A DNA stretch of 64,000 nt from positions 60,652 to 124,651 of the forward strand of contig NZ_AWZR01000006.1 of assembly GCF_000472505.1 (NCBI RefSeq), in the 5' to 3' direction. Source of the DNA: Luteimonas sp. J29. Lineage in GTDB: Bacteria; Pseudomonadota; Gammaproteobacteria; Xanthomonadales; Xanthomonadaceae. The translations under genes were made by a program, and so were the position numbers. Positions 7,716 to 18,309 of this stretch are shown here, in pieces. The notes under the pieces were generated by a model that ran no database searches, was not told the DNA's origin, and saw only the letters and a list, made by a program, of their open reading frames with translations. Position 1 is the first letter of the stretch. Every line of letters starts with the position of its first letter.

Positions 7716-10637
7716 GTGAATATCCTGGCCGTCGAGGCGAGCGCGAGCGGTTCCCGGGTGCACCAGGGGCTTGCCGGCATCGCGACGCTGCTTGCGCGGA
7801 CGCTGCCGGCCGGGGCATCGGTGGCCGTGGGCTGGCACGACCCGCTGCTGGGCAGCGGCACGTCGACCAGCGAGCGCGCGGGCAGCCGGCAGGTGCGGGC
7901 GGTGGAGGCGCTGCTGGGCGGAGCCGCGGCGTCCGGCGCCAAGGGCACGGAACTGAGCGACGCGTGGACCCTGGACGCGACCCGGATGGCGCTGGTCGTC
8001 GACGCCGGGGACGGACTGCCCGACGGCCTCCGCGACGGCTGGCTGGCGCTGGCCCGCAGCACCATCGACGCGACCTTCGCCAGCGCCCGCGCGCAGTCCC
8101 GGATCGAGGGCCTGCGCAAGTCCGAGCGCCTGCGCCAGGCCCTGTACCAGATCGCCGACCTGTCGGGATCCAACCTCGACATGCAGGAGATGCTGGCCCG
8201 CATCCACGCGATCGTCGGCACCCTGATGCCGGCCGAGAACTTCTACATCGTGCGCTACGACGACGTGCGCGACACGGTGCGGTTCCTGTACTTCGTCGAC
8301 CAGCGCGACCCGTGGAAGGCCGACCCCGACCAGGAAATCCCGCTCTCGGACATGCCCAACAGCCTGACCGTGGCCATGCTGCGCCACGGCCGCCCGCTGC
8401 TGGGCCCGTCCGACCGGGTGCGGCGCATGCTCGGCGTCGAGCGCGACCCGGCGCACGGCCCGGACAGCGCCGACTGGCTCGGCGTGCCGATGCGCCGCGA
8501 CGGCTACGTCGGCGGCGCGGTGGTGGTGCAGAGCTACGACCAGCCCGAGCGCTACACCCACGAGGACCGCGCCCTGCTCGAGTTCGTGGCCCAGCACATC
8601 CTCACCGCGCTCGACCGCAAGTCGGCGCGCGAGGAGCTCGAGCGCCGGGTCGAGGAACGCACCCGCGAACTGCAGCACGCCAACTGGGTGCTGGAGGCGG
8701 AGATCGTCGAGCGCGAGCGCGCCGAGCGGCTGCAGCGCGCGCTGTTCCGGATCAGCGAGCTGTCCACCACCGCCGGGAGCATCGAGCGCTTCTACGCCGA
8801 GGTGCACGGCGTCATCGACGAACTGCTCGACGCGCGCAACTTCTACATCGCCCTGCTCAGCGACGACGGCCGGCGCCTGGAGTTCCCGTATTCGGTGGAC
8901 GAGCGCGACCCGGTGCGCAAGCCGCGCCCGCTCGGCCACGGCCTGACCGAGTACGTGCTGCGCACCGGCCGCGCGCTGCTGGTCGACCGCTACGGCATGG
9001 CCCAGCTCGAGGAAGCCGGGCAGCTGCGCAGCCACGGCTCGCGCGCGCACTGCTGGCTCGGCGTGCCGCTCTCGCGCGACGGCACCACGGTGGGCGTGAT
9101 CGCGGTGCAGAGCTACACCGCCGGCACCGGCTTCACCACCGCCGACCAGGAACTGCTGACCTTCGTCGCCCACCACATCGACAGCGCGCTGGCGCGCAAG
9201 CGCGCCCAGGAGTGGCTCAAGGCCGCGCACGCCGAGCTCGAGTCGCGGGTCGAGGCGCGGACGCGGGAACTGGAGCAGGCCAACCGCGAGTTGCGCGCGC
9301 AGATCGGCGAGCGCGTGCGCGCGCAGCAGCGCCTCACCCACCAGGCGCGCCACGACCACCTCACCGGCCTGCCCAACCGGGTATTCCTGCTCGACCGGCT
9401 CGACAGCATGATGCTGGAGATGCACCAGGCCGGCCGGCAGCCGTTCGCGGTGCTGTTCCTCGACCTCGACCGGTTCAAGCTGATCAACGACTCGATGGGC
9501 CACGCCGCCGGCGACGCGATGCTGATCGAGGTCGGGCGCCGGATCCGCGGCGCGATCGGGGCCAGCGACATGGTGGCGCGGCTGGGCGGCGACGAGTTCG
9601 CGATCGTGCTCGATTCGGTCGCCGACGCCGACGCCGCCGACGCGGTGGCGGCGCGGATCCAGCAGAAGCTCGGCCGCTCGATGTGGGTGGCCGGGCGCGA
9701 ACTGTTCCCCTCGGCCAGCATCGGCATCGCCCTGTGGCAGCCGCGCTACCGCCACGCCGACGAGCTGCTGCGCGACGCCGACGCGGCCATGTACCGGGCC
9801 AAGGCGCGCGGCCGCGACCGCAGCGAGCGCTTCGACGAGGAAATGCGCGCCGAGGCGATCCGCCTGCTCGACCTGGAGGCGGACCTGCGCCGCGCGATCC
9901 AGCGCGATGCGTTCGATCCCTACTTCCAGCCGATCGTGCGCCTGGCCGACGGCGCCGTGGTCGGGCACGAGGCGCTGCTGCGCTGGAAGCACGAGCAGCA
10001 CGGCCACCTGCCTCCCTCGGAGTTCCTGCGAGTGTGCGAGGACAGCGGCCTGATCGAGCAGGTGGACTGGCTGCTGTACCGCCGGGTGGTGGACTGGATG
10101 GGCCGGCACCCGGACGGCTACGTGTCGATCAACGTCTCGCCGCGGCACTTCCACGCCGACGACTTCGCTGACCGCCTGCTGGAGATGGCACGCGAGGCCG
10201 GGGTCGATCCGCGGCGGCTGCGGATCGAGATCACCGAGGGCGCGCTGCTCGACGACGCCCCGCGCGCCGCGCGCATCCTGGGCACGCTGCGCGAGAAGGG
10301 CGTGGTCGCCCTGCTCGACGACTTCGGCACCGGCTTCTCGGCGCTGTCGTACCTGCACCGGTTCCCGATCCAGGCGCTGAAGATCGACCAGAGCTTCATC
10401 GCCGGCCTCGCCGGCGACACCCAGACCGAGAGCCTGGCCCTGGTGCGCGCGATCCTGGCGCTGGCCTCGACGCTCGGCATCGAGACCATCGGCGAGGGCG
10501 TGGAGACCGAACAGCAGCGCAAGGTGCTGGCCGACCTGGGCTGCACCTACGGCCAGGGCTTCCTGTTCGGGCGGCCGATGCCGCCCCGGGAAGGGCAGCG
10601 CCGGCGCGCCCGGCCGTCCGCGCTCAGCGTGCGATAG
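7716..10637 (+). CDS. GAF-GAF-GGDEF-EAL cyclic-di-GMP signalling protein
   Basis: The product is 973 residues. Two GAF-type sensor domains lie at about 130-300 and 350-505; both contain ENFYI/RNFYIAL-like strands and WLGVP motifs, and each is followed by a coiled coil beginning in LERRVEERTRELQ/ESRVEARTRELEQ. A GGDEF domain follows (motif RLGGDEF near residue 625), then an EAL domain (HEALLRW near 752). EAL catalytic features are all present: SINVSPRHF, IEITEG, DDFGTGFS, KIDQSFI and GEGVETE. The product-inhibition site before GGDEF reads GASD rather than RxxD, so feedback inhibition is probably lost. The GTG start has GGAGGTG 8 nt upstream. Its 3' end overlaps the convergent VWA gene by 14 bp. 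It is likely cytoplasmic. Confidence 0.93.
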   Translation: MNILAVEASASGSRVHQGLAGIATLLARTLPAGASVAVGWHDPLLGSGTSTSERAGSRQVRAVEALLGGAAASGAKGTELSDAWTLDATRMALVVDAGDGLPDGLRDGWLALARSTIDATFASARAQSRIEGLRKSERLRQALYQIADLSGSNLDMQEMLARIHAIVGTLMPAENFYIVRYDDVRDTVRFLYFVDQRDPWKADPDQEIPLSDMPNSLTVAMLRHGRPLLGPSDRVRRMLGVERDPAHGPDSADWLGVPMRRDGYVGGAVVVQSYDQPERYTHEDRALLEFVAQHILTALDRKSAREELERRVEERTRELQHANWVLEAEIVERERAERLQRALFRISELSTTAGSIERFYAEVHGVIDELLDARNFYIALLSDDGRRLEFPYSVDERDPVRKPRPLGHGLTEYVLRTGRALLVDRYGMAQLEEAGQLRSHGSRAHCWLGVPLSRDGTTVGVIAVQSYTAGTGFTTADQELLTFVAHHIDSALARKRAQEWLKAAHAELESRVEARTRELEQANRELRAQIGERVRAQQRLTHQARHDHLTGLPNRVFLLDRLDSMMLEMHQAGRQPFAVLFLDLDRFKLINDSMGHAAGDAMLIEVGRRIRGAIGASDMVARLGGDEFAIVLDSVADADAADAVAARIQQKLGRSMWVAGRELFPSASIGIALWQPRYRHADELLRDADAAMYRAKARGRDRSERFDEEMRAEAIRLLDLEADLRRAIQRDAFDPYFQPIVRLADGAVVGHEALLRWKHEQHGHLPPSEFLRVCEDSGLIEQVDWLLYRRVVDWMGRHPDGYVSINVSPRHFHADDFADRLLEMAREAGVDPRRLRIEITEGALLDDAPRAARILGTLREKGVVALLDDFGTGFSALSYLHRFPIQALKIDQSFIAGLAGDTQTESLALVRAILALASTLGIETIGEGVETEQQRKVLADLGCTYGQGFLFGRPMPPREGQRRRARPSALSVR

Positions 10638-12369
10638 CCACGGGCGGTTCGTCCGCGGCGGTGCCCGCCACCAGCCGGCGCGCCCGCTCCACCAGGTCCA
10701 CGAACTCCGCGCGCAGGCCCCAGCGGTCCTCGCCGCGCGACGCGCGCGCGGTCGCGGCGATGTCGCTCCAGTCCCAGTCGCCCAGGTGGGTGCCGCCGCG
10801 CAGCGCGTCGGCGAAGGCCGCGACGCTGGCGGCGAAGCGCAGGCTTGCCGATGGCGTCGTGCCGATCGCGCTGCGCAGGATCGGGGTTTCGACCAGGCGG
10901 CTGTCCGCCTCGTCCGGGCGCTTGTAGCGCAGGCGCAGGTGCGCCAGTTCGTTCGCCGCCGCGCCCCCCGCCGAAGGCGCCGCCGCGGTGCCGTAGCGCA
11001 GCGGCGGCAGGCGCTCTGCGCCGGAGCCGACCAGGGTGAGCTCGTACAGCGCGGTCACCTCGTGGCCGGCGCCGATGTCGCCGGCATCGACCCGGTCGTT
11101 GGCGAAGTCCTCGCGCGCCAGCATCCGGTTCTCGTAGCCGACCAGGCGGTACTCGGCCACGGTGGCCGGATTGAACTCGATCTGGATCTTCACGTCGCGG
11201 GCGATGGTGAGCAGGGTCGAGGACATCTCCTCGACCAGCACCTTGCGCGCTTCCTGCAGGGTGTCGACGTAGGCGTGGTTGCCGTCGCCGGCGTCGGCCA
11301 GGCGTTCGGCGAGGTGGTCGTTGTAGTTGCCGGTGCCGAAGCCGAGCGTGGTCAGGGCGATGCCCGACCTGCGCTGGTCGGCGACCATGGTCTCCAGCGA
11401 GCCGCCATCGACGGTGCCGACGTTGAAGTCGCCGTCGGTGGCCAGGATCACCCGGTTCACGCCGCCTTCGACGAAGGCGCGGCGGGCCATGGCGTAGGCC
11501 AGGCGGATGCCGTCGCCGCCGTTGGTGCTGCCGTGTGCCTGGAGTCGGTCGAGCGCAGCCAGGATCTCGTCCTTGCGGTCGCCGGGCGTGGGCGGCAGCA
11601 CCAGGCCCGCGGTGCCGGCATAGGCCACGATCGAGACGCGGTCCTGCGGACGCAGCTGCCCGGCGAGTCCGGAGAGCGCCCGCTTGAGCAGCGGCAGCTT
11701 GTCGTCCGAGTCCATCGAACCCGAGGTGTCGACCAGGAACACCAGGTTGGCCGGCGGCAGCACGTCCTTCGGCACGTCGTAGCCCTTGATGCCGACCATC
11801 AACAGGTGCCGGCGCGCGTCCCACGGCGCCGGCGCGACCTCGGTGGTGACCCGGAACGGGGTTTCGCGCGACCCCGGCGCCGGATGGCCGTACGCGAAGT
11901 AGTTGATGAACTCCTCGGCGCGCACCGCGTCGGCCGGCGGGCGCATGCCGCGCCGCAGGAAGCCGCGCACGTTGCTGTAGCTGCCGGTGTCCACGTCGAT
12001 CGAGAAGGTCGACACCGGCTGCTCGGCCGTGCGCTGCACCGGATTGTCGCCGGGTCGCTCGTAGCGGTCGGTCACCGCCGGCGGCGAGGACGGGTGCGGA
12101 GCGTAGGCGACCGGTGGCGGAGGCGGCGCGGGCGGAGCGAACGAGTCCATCGCGGACGCAGGCGCGGCCCTCCTGCTCGCGGCCTGGCTGCGTTGCAGCT
12201 GGCGGATCTCGGCCTGGCGCGCGCGCATCGCGTCGTGGGCGGCGGCCGCAGCCACTCCGGGTTCGCCCGGCGCGGCGACCTCAATGCCGGAGGTGGACGG
12301 CGGCGTCGAACGGCAGGCGGTGGCGAGCAGGGCGGTGGCGAGTGCGGCGGCGAGGGCGTTGCGGATCAT
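10624..12369 (-). CDS. VWA-domain protein with YfbK-like architecture, probable lipoprotein
   Basis: The product is 581 residues. The start [19 protein letters not shown] looks like a lipoprotein signal with a Cys at residue 19. A Pro/Ala linker leads into the YfbK-type N-terminal region ([21 protein letters not shown]). The von Willebrand A domain has a complete MIDAS start ([15 protein letters not shown]), and a C-terminal YfbK-like domain closes the protein. The ATG at 12369 has GGGAGA about 7 nt upstream. In xanthomonads such proteins are often linked to an ECF sigma/membrane protein pair; here that pair lies on the other side of the GGDEF-EAL gene. The ligand and function are unknown. 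Confidence 0.88.
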   Translation of the reverse strand: MIRNALAAALATALLATACRSTPPSTSGIEVAAPGEPGVAAAAAHDAMRARQAEIRQLQRSQAASRRAAPASAMDSFAPPAPPPPPVAYAPHPSSPPAVTDRYERPGDNPVQRTAEQPVSTFSIDVDTGSYSNVRGFLRRGMRPPADAVRAEEFINYFAYGHPAPGSRETPFRVTTEVAPAPWDARRHLLMVGIKGYDVPKDVLPPANLVFLVDTSGSMDSDDKLPLLKRALSGLAGQLRPQDRVSIVAYAGTAGLVLPPTPGDRKDEILAALDRLQAHGSTNGGDGIRLAYAMARRAFVEGGVNRVILATDGDFNVGTVDGGSLETMVADQRRSGIALTTLGFGTGNYNDHLAERLADAGDGNHAYVDTLQEARKVLVEEMSSTLLTIARDVKIQIEFNPATVAEYRLVGYENRMLAREDFANDRVDAGDIGAGHEVTALYELTLVGSGAERLPPLRYGTAAAPSAGGAAANELAHLRLRYKRPDEADSRLVETPILRSAIGTTPSASLRFAASVAAFADALRGGTHLGDWDWSDIAATARASRGEDRWGLRAEFVDLVERARRLVAGTAADEPPVAIAR

Positions 12370-12451
12370 GACCGGTCTCCCGTTGGGGTCGGGAACGGCA
12401 AACGGCCGACCGGGGCGAACGGGGTTCGACCCGCGCGCGGCACCGGCCCGG

Positions 12452-13069
12452 TCAGACGGGCAGGGCCTGCACCCGCGACAGCAGCCGCTCGAACACGGCG
12501 AACACGTCGGCATCGAGCTGGTGGCCCACCGCTTCCCCGAGCCGGCGCATCGCGGCCCGCGCCGGCATCGGCGCGCGGTACGGACGCCGGCTGGTCAGCG
12601 CGTCGAAGGCGTCGACCACCGACAGCACCCGGCACTCGAGCGGGATCTGCGTCCCGCGCAGCCCGTCGGGGTAGCCCGAACCGTCCACCGCCTCGTGGTG
12701 GTGGCGGATCAACCGCGCCACGCGCGTGGCGTCCTCGCGCGCCGTGGCCAGGAACAGGCGCTCGCCGCGCGCGGGATGGGTGCGCATCACGTCCCAGTCC
12801 CGGGCCTCGAGGGCGCGGTTGGCCAGCAGCACGCCATCGGGAATCCCGATCTTGCCCACGTCATGGAAGCGCGCGGCCAGGGCGAGGTCGCCCAGCGCCT
12901 GCGGGCCGAGGTCGCAATGGGTGCCGAGCAGGGCAGCCAGCTGGCTGACGCGGCCGCAGTGGGCGTCCGTGTCGGGGTCGCGCTGGTCGAGCGCGGCGGC
13001 GAGCACGTCCAGTGCGGCATCGTCGACGGACGGCGCGCCCGCGCATGCGGCGGGGAGGACTACGGACAT
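12452..13069 (-). CDS. HD-GYP cyclic-di-GMP phosphodiesterase-like protein
   Basis: From the ATG at 13069 the product is 205 residues and is essentially a stand-alone HD-GYP domain. It shows [15 protein letters not shown], the HD pair in [37 protein letters not shown] (the GYP signature) and the closing [15 protein letters not shown]. All metal-binding His/Asp positions look intact, so c-di-GMP hydrolysis is expected. No receiver domain precedes it. Longer in-frame starts exist up to about 13160 and no start has a convincing ribosome-binding site. It is divergent from miaA and close to the GGDEF-EAL gene. Confidence 0.88.
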   Translation of the reverse strand: MSVVLPAACAGAPSVDDAALDVLAAALDQRDPDTDAHCGRVSQLAALLGTHCDLGPQALGDLALAARFHDVGKIGIPDGVLLANRALEARDWDVMRTHPARGERLFLATAREDATRVARLIRHHHEAVDGSGYPDGLRGTQIPLECRVLSVVDAFDALTSRRPYRAPMPARAAMRRLGEAVGHQLDADVFAVFERLLSRVQALPV

Positions 13070-13198
13070 CGGGGCGGTGTGGGTGGGGCGTGCGGGGGTG
13101 ACGAAGCGGAGCCGCGCAGCGAACCGTCGCATTGCCGACATCGACCCGCGCATTCTACTGCGCCGGCCATGGCGTCGTCGGCCGGGGATAATGCCGGC

Positions 13199-14155
13199 AT
13201 GCCCGCCCTCCGCCCGCCCGCCATCGCCCTGATGGGACCCACCGCCTCGGGCAAGACCGCGCTCGCGCTGGAGTGGGCCGGGCGCCATGGGGGCGAGATC
13301 GTCAGCGTCGATTCGGCGCTGGTCTATCGCGGCCTGGACATCGGCGCGGCCAAGCCCGACGCCGCCGAGCGCGCCCGCGTGCCGCACCACCTGCTCGACC
13401 TGCGCCAGCCCTGGCAGGCCTATTCGGCCGCGGAGTTCGCCCGCGACGCGCGCGCCGCGATCGAAGACATCGTCGCCCGCGGCCGCCTGCCGGTGCTCGC
13501 CGGCGGCACCGGGCTGTACTTCCAGGCGCTGCTGCGCGGACTCTCGCCGATGCCCGAGGCCGACCCGCCGACCCGCGCCGCGATCGCGCGCGAGGCCGCC
13601 GGACGCGGCTGGGCGGACATGCACCGGGAGCTGGCCGCGGTCGATCCGGTCGCCGCCGCGCGGATCAAGCCCGGCGACCCGCAGCGCATCCAGCGTGCGC
13701 TGGAGGTGTACCGGCTCAGCGGGCGTCCGATCAGCGAGTGGCAGCGCGAGGCCGCCCCCGCGCCGCGGCTGCCGGTGCGGGTGCTCAAGCTGGTGGTCGC
13801 GCCGGACGACCGCGCGCGCCTGCACGCGCGCATCGCCGCGCGCTTCGACGCCATGCTCGCGGCCGGGTTCCTCGACGAGGTGCGCGCGCTGCGGGCCCTG
13901 CCGGAACTGCGCGGCCACCCGGCGCCGCTCGACCTGCCGGCGATCCGCGCGGTCGGCTACCGCCAGGCCTGGGAGCACCTCGACGGCGCCACCGATGCGG
14001 CGCAGTTCCGCGAACGCGCCATCGCCGCCACCCGCCAGCTGGCCAAGCGCCAGCTCACCTGGCTGCGCGGCGAACTCGACGCACTGTGGTTCGACCCGGA
14101 GCGGCAGCGGGCGGCGCTGGACGACGCGGTGGGCCGCTTCCTGGGCCGCGGCTGA
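13199..14155 (+). CDS. miaA: tRNA dimethylallyltransferase
   Basis: MiaA adds dimethylallyl to the N6 of A37 in tRNAs reading UNN codons. The product is 318 residues, the normal size. The P-loop GPTASGKT (residues 13-20), [33 protein letters not shown] and the late RAVGYRQAW and [13 protein letters not shown] segments are all present. The ATG at 13199 was chosen for the usual short lead into the P-loop; it lacks a clear ribosome-binding site. A GATAAT hexamer at 13187-13192 just upstream could be a -10 element for a very short leader, but I see no matching -35. hfq, hflX, hflK and hflC follow, the classic gammaproteobacterial order. Confidence 0.96.
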   Translation: MPALRPPAIALMGPTASGKTALALEWAGRHGGEIVSVDSALVYRGLDIGAAKPDAAERARVPHHLLDLRQPWQAYSAAEFARDARAAIEDIVARGRLPVLAGGTGLYFQALLRGLSPMPEADPPTRAAIAREAAGRGWADMHRELAAVDPVAAARIKPGDPQRIQRALEVYRLSGRPISEWQREAAPAPRLPVRVLKLVVAPDDRARLHARIAARFDAMLAAGFLDEVRALRALPELRGHPAPLDLPAIRAVGYRQAWEHLDGATDAAQFRERAIAATRQLAKRQLTWLRGELDALWFDPERQRAALDDAVGRFLGRG

Positions 14156-14374
14156 ACCCCGCGCCGGCGCACGCGCCGCCCGGTCCATCCGCGCCCGCGG
14201 CGCCCCGTGCCGCGCCGTATGCGGGTTTTGTGAACCCGGCCGCCCGCCGAAACCCCGGTTGTGTACCATCGGGGATGCTGCCGCCGCGGGGGATGTTGCG
14301 GGTCGGGCGGCGCTGCCGGGAACCCGCGACCGTGCGCCGGCAGCCCACAACAATAACCAAGCTGGGGAAACACC

Positions 14375-14650
14375 ATGTCCAAGGGGCAATCCTTGCAGGA
14401 TCCTTTCCTGAACGCGCTGCGGCGCGAACGCGTGCCGGTGTCGATCTACCTCGTCAACGGCATCAAGCTGCAGGGGGTGATCGAGTCCTTCGACCAGTTC
14501 GTGGTCCTGCTGCGCAATACCGTGAGCCAGATGGTCTACAAGCACGCCATCTCCACCGTGGTGCCGGCGCGCAACGTGCGCGTGGGGCCGGGCGGCGGCG
14601 TCGTCCAGGCTTCCGGCGAGAACGGGGAGTCGCCGGCCGAGACCGCCTGA
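14375..14650 (+). CDS. hfq: RNA chaperone Hfq
   Basis: Hfq is a hexameric Sm-like chaperone that pairs small RNAs with mRNAs. The product is 91 residues. Sm1 spans about residues 10-45 ([19 protein letters not shown], then [19 protein letters not shown]), and Sm2 contains the proximal-face signature YKHAIST. The tail is short and Gly/Glu-rich. The ATG has GGGGAA upstream at the right spacing. A 219-bp gap separates it from miaA, room for its own promoter, though I could not identify boxes with confidence. Confidence 0.97.
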   Translation: MSKGQSLQDPFLNALRRERVPVSIYLVNGIKLQGVIESFDQFVVLLRNTVSQMVYKHAISTVVPARNVRVGPGGGVVQASGENGESPAETA

Positions 14651-14718
14651 GGCGCCCGCGGTTGAAGTCGGGGCCGGCGGCCTCCATGTCCGGTGACTGA
14701 GCCAACCGCCGAGCCCCG

Positions 14719-16083
14719 ATGCCGACCCAACTGTTCGAACGCTCCCGCAAGGGCGAGCACGCGCTGCTGATCCAGCCCCATGCCGGGGGCGCCCCCGACG
14801 ATGCCGAACTCGAGGAGTTCTCCGAGCTGGCGCGCTCGGCCGGCGCGACCGTGGCCGGCGTCGTCACCGCGCGCATCGACCGGCCCAACCCGGCGACCCT
14901 GGTTGGCAGCGGCAAGCTCGAGGAGATCCGGGCGGTGTGCGAGGCGACCGGCGCCGACCTGGTGCTGGTCAACCACCCGCTCACTCCCGGCCAGGAACGC
15001 AACCTGGAAAAGGCGCTGGAGCGGCGCGTGGTCGACCGCACCGGCCTGATCCTCGACATCTTCGCCCAGCGCGCCCGCAGCCACGAAGGCAAGCTGCAGG
15101 TCGAACTGGCCCAGCTCAAGCACATGGCCACCCGCCTGGTGCGCGGCTGGACCCACCTGGAGCGCCAGCGCGGTGGTTCGATCGGCCTGCGCGGTCCCGG
15201 CGAGACCCAGCTCGAGACCGACCGCCGGCTGCTGCAGAAGCGCATGGACATGCTGCAGAAGCGGTTGGAGAAGGTCGAAGTGCAGCGCGGCCAGATGCGG
15301 CGCGCGCGGGTCCGCAGCGAACTGCCGCGGGTGGCCCTGGTCGGCTACACCAACGCCGGCAAGTCCACCCTGTTCAACGCCCTGACCGGTGCCGGCGCCT
15401 ACGCCGCCGACCAGCTGTTCGCCACCCTCGACCCCACCGTGCGCCGGGTGGTCCTGCAGGGCCGGCCGCTGGTGCTGGCCGATACCGTCGGTTTCGTGCG
15501 CGACCTGCCGCATGAACTCGTGGCGGCGTTCCGCTCGACCCTGAGCGAGGCGCGCGAGGCCGACCTGCTGCTGCACGTGATCGACGCCGCCGACCCGCTG
15601 CGCGAGGAGCGCATCCAGCAGGTGGACGCGGTGCTGGCCGAGATCGGCGCGGGCGACATCCCGCAGCTGCTGGTGTTCAACAAGATCGACCGGATCGAGG
15701 GCGCGCAGGCGCGCCGCGACCTGCCCGAGCCCCTGGCCGCCGAGGCAGGCGCCGGGGCCGTCCCCGGCGGCACCGTGGCCCTGGCCCGCGAGCGGGTCTG
15801 GATCTCGGCGCGCGACGGCCTTGGCCTCGACCTGCTGCGCGACGCCCTCGGCGAGCGCCTGGCCAGGGGCCGCGTGGTGGGCGAACTGGCCCTGCCGCCG
15901 GATGCCGGCCGCCTGCGCGCGCGCCTGCACGCGCTCGACGCGGTGCGCGACGAATCCCACGACGAGCACGGCTGGAAGCTGCGCGTGGACCTGTCCGAGG
16001 CCGACGCCGCACGCCTGGCCACGCTGCCCGGCGGGGCGGCGCTGCGTCCGCTGCTGCCGGAGGTGGCCGCGGACTCCCTGTAA
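14719..16083 (+). CDS. hflX: Ribosome-associated GTPase HflX
   Basis: HflX splits stalled or heat-damaged ribosomes. The product is 454 residues. The N-terminal domain contains DRPNPATLVGSGKLEEI and VNHPLTPGQERNLE. A coiled helical part carries RGPGETQLETDRRLL, followed by the GTPase domain: G1 GYTNAGKS, G2/G3 TLDPTVRR and DTVGF, and G4 NKID. All nucleotide-binding motifs are intact. It starts 68 bp after hfq and precedes hflK and hflC. Confidence 0.96.
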   Translation: MPTQLFERSRKGEHALLIQPHAGGAPDDAELEEFSELARSAGATVAGVVTARIDRPNPATLVGSGKLEEIRAVCEATGADLVLVNHPLTPGQERNLEKALERRVVDRTGLILDIFAQRARSHEGKLQVELAQLKHMATRLVRGWTHLERQRGGSIGLRGPGETQLETDRRLLQKRMDMLQKRLEKVEVQRGQMRRARVRSELPRVALVGYTNAGKSTLFNALTGAGAYAADQLFATLDPTVRRVVLQGRPLVLADTVGFVRDLPHELVAAFRSTLSEAREADLLLHVIDAADPLREERIQQVDAVLAEIGAGDIPQLLVFNKIDRIEGAQARRDLPEPLAAEAGAGAVPGGTVALARERVWISARDGLGLDLLRDALGERLARGRVVGELALPPDAGRLRARLHALDAVRDESHDEHGWKLRVDLSEADAARLATLPGGAALRPLLPEVAADSL

Positions 16084-16221
16084 ACTAGCCGTCCCGCCGC
16101 CCGCGGAACCACGGGCCACGGCCGCGCCAGAAGGCGCCCCGTGGCCGGGCCACCGCGCCGCGACGGGGCAGACGCACCGCCGGGCCAGTCCGGCGGCGCG
16201 CCCATCCCGACTGGAGCAGGC

Positions 16222-17352
16222 ATGGCCTGGAACATCCCCGGCAAGAACAACGACGAGCGCCCCGGCAACCAGGGCCGCAATCCCTGGCCCCCCAGGCGGC
16301 GCCGCGGCAGCAACGGCCTCGGCGACTTCGGCGACCGCCTGCGCGGGGTCTTCGGCGGCGACGGCGGCGGCAGCCCGCTGCGCTGGATCGCGATCCTGCT
16401 CGTGGTGTGGCTGGTCTTCAACTGCTTCGTCCTGGTCGGCGAGCAGCAGCGTGGCGTGGTGCTGCGCTTCGGCGAGGTGGCCCGGGTGATGCAGCCCGGC
16501 CCCAACTTCAAGCTGCCGTGGCCGATCGAGACGGTGGAGAAGGTCGACGCCACCAGCGTGCGCACCTTCACCAACACCCTGCCGGTGCTGACCCGCGACG
16601 AGAACATCGTCATCGTCTCGTTCAACGTGCAGTACCGCGTCAGCGACCCCGAGCTGTTCCTGTTCGGCACCCAGAACGCGATCCGCGTGCTCGAGCAGGT
16701 GTCGCAGAGCGCGGTGCGCGAGCAGATCGGCCGCGCCGACCTGGACACCGCGCTCAACGCGCGCGGGCCGCTGTCGGTCGCCGCCTCGACCGCGCTGCAG
16801 GCCTCGCTCGACGCCTACCGCACCGGCCTGGTGGTCACCGAACTCAACCTGCAGGACGCGCGCCCGCCGGAGGAGGTCAAGCCGGCCTTCGACGAGGTCA
16901 ACAGCGCCCAGCAGATGAACGAGCGCCTGGTCAACGAGGCCCGTGCCTACGCCGCGCGCGTGGTGCCGGAGGCGCGAGGCGACTCGCAGCGCCTGCGCAC
17001 CACCGCCGAGGGCTACAAGACCGCGGTCGTGGCCCGCGCCACCGGTGACGCGCAGCGCTTCACGATGCTGCTCGACGCCTACCGCCAGGCGCCCGACGTC
17101 ACCCGCCGCCGCCTGTGGCTGGAGACGGTCGAGCAGGTGCTGGCCGAGAACCGCAAGGTGGTCGGCGGCGACGGACGCCAGCTGATCTACGTGCCGATGA
17201 CCCAGCCCGCCGGGCAGTCCGGCAGCCGCCGCGACGACAGCCAGCCGCCGGTGCTGCCGCAGGAAGTGATCGTGCCGCAGTCCGGCGCGACGCCCGACGC
17301 CGCCCTGCCGCGCCCGACCCGCGGCGCGCGCGCCGAAGGAGGTAGCCGATGA
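16222..17352 (+). CDS. hflK: FtsH regulator subunit HflK
   Basis: HflK and HflC form the inner-membrane SPFH complex that modulates the FtsH protease. The product is 376 residues. A Gly/Pro/Arg-rich N-terminus of about 50 residues precedes one membrane segment (about 54-73, WIAILLVVWLVFNCFVLV). The SPFH domain starts at QQRGVVLRFGEV and continues to a long helical region (NSAQQMNERLVNEARAYA). The ATG at 16222 has GGAGCAGG just upstream. The last 4 nt overlap hflC (ATGA). Confidence 0.95.
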   Translation: MAWNIPGKNNDERPGNQGRNPWPPRRRRGSNGLGDFGDRLRGVFGGDGGGSPLRWIAILLVVWLVFNCFVLVGEQQRGVVLRFGEVARVMQPGPNFKLPWPIETVEKVDATSVRTFTNTLPVLTRDENIVIVSFNVQYRVSDPELFLFGTQNAIRVLEQVSQSAVREQIGRADLDTALNARGPLSVAASTALQASLDAYRTGLVVTELNLQDARPPEEVKPAFDEVNSAQQMNERLVNEARAYAARVVPEARGDSQRLRTTAEGYKTAVVARATGDAQRFTMLLDAYRQAPDVTRRRLWLETVEQVLAENRKVVGGDGRQLIYVPMTQPAGQSGSRRDDSQPPVLPQEVIVPQSGATPDAALPRPTRGARAEGGSR

Positions 17353-18212
17353 GACTGAACCTCGCCATCCCCGCCGTCCTGGTGGCGGCGCTGCTGCTGC
17401 TCGGCTCGGTCTTCGTGGTGCGCGAGGGCCAGACCGCGCTGGTGCTCAACCTCGGCCGCGTGGCCCGCACCAACCTCGAGCCGGGCCTGCACTTCAAGAT
17501 CCCGCTGGTGGAGACCGCGCGGGTGTTCGACCGCCGCTTCTACGCCTCGGACTTCTCGCCCGAGCGCTACCTCACTTCCGAGCGCAAGGACGTGAGCGTG
17601 GACTTCGTGGCGATCGGCGTGATCAGCGACGTGGCCGACTTCTACCGCGCCACCGGCGGCAACATGGACATCGCCAACGACCGTCTGGCGCCGATCATCA
17701 AGGACTCGATGCGCAACGAGATCAACGCCCGCACCCTGCAGCAGCTGGTGTCGGGCGAGCGCGCCGAGATCATCGCCAACCAGCTCGAGGGCATCAACAA
17801 GGCCGCCGCGACGCTGGGCATGCGGGTGATCGACATCCGCCTCAAGCAGATCGACCTGCCCACCGACAGCGACGTGATCTCGCAGGTCTACGACCGCATG
17901 CGCGCCGAACGCCGCCAGGTCGCCTCGCGCCTGCGCGCCGAGGGCGAGGAGCAGGCGCGGATCATCCGCGCCCAGGCCGACCGCGAGCGCACCGTGCTGC
18001 TGGCCGAGGCCGAGCGCGACGCGCAGCGGCTGCGCGGCGAGGGCGATGCCGAGGCCACCCGCATCTACGGCGAGGCCGCCCAGCGCGACCCGGCGTTCTA
18101 CGCGTTCCAGCGCAGCCTCGAGGCGTACCGCAACGCGTTCGAGAATGGCGAGTCGGTGATCGTGCTCGAGCGCAACGACCCGTTCCTGCAGTACATGCGC
18201 AGCGACCGCTGA
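17349..18212 (+). CDS. hflC: FtsH regulator subunit HflC
   Basis: The product is 287 residues, the usual size. An N-terminal membrane anchor (AIPAVLVAALLLLGSVFVV) leads into the SPFH domain (EGQTALVLNLGRV, ending near QIDLPTDSDVISQVYDRM). A charged coiled-coil rich in Ala/Glu/Arg follows, then the typical ending with FQRSLEAYRNAF. The start overlaps the hflK stop by 4 nt, so the two subunits are probably made in equal amounts. It acts with HflK around FtsH in the inner membrane. Confidence 0.95.
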   Translation: MRLNLAIPAVLVAALLLLGSVFVVREGQTALVLNLGRVARTNLEPGLHFKIPLVETARVFDRRFYASDFSPERYLTSERKDVSVDFVAIGVISDVADFYRATGGNMDIANDRLAPIIKDSMRNEINARTLQQLVSGERAEIIANQLEGINKAAATLGMRVIDIRLKQIDLPTDSDVISQVYDRMRAERRQVASRLRAEGEEQARIIRAQADRERTVLLAEAERDAQRLRGEGDAEATRIYGEAAQRDPAFYAFQRSLEAYRNAFENGESVIVLERNDPFLQYMRSDR

Positions 18213-18309
18213 CGCGCGCCTCCGCCTCCCCGGCCGGGGAGGCCGGCCGGGACGGCGCCGCCGGCGCCGTCCACGGCGCCCATCTGCTCCGCCAACCAGG
18301 ACCCGACCC

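Noticed and set aside
5909..8221. A 770-residue minus-strand frame joining the sigma factor region to the membrane protein
   Set aside because: Only the part from the GTG at 6949 makes a sensible protein; the upstream part is out of frame with the clear sigma factor and opposite the GAF-GGDEF gene.
12400..12440. GGGGTTCGACCCG resembling a tRNA T-arm
   Set aside because: No 5-bp T-stem pairing, no anticodon or D arm upstream and no acceptor stem; it is ordinary GC-rich intergenic DNA.
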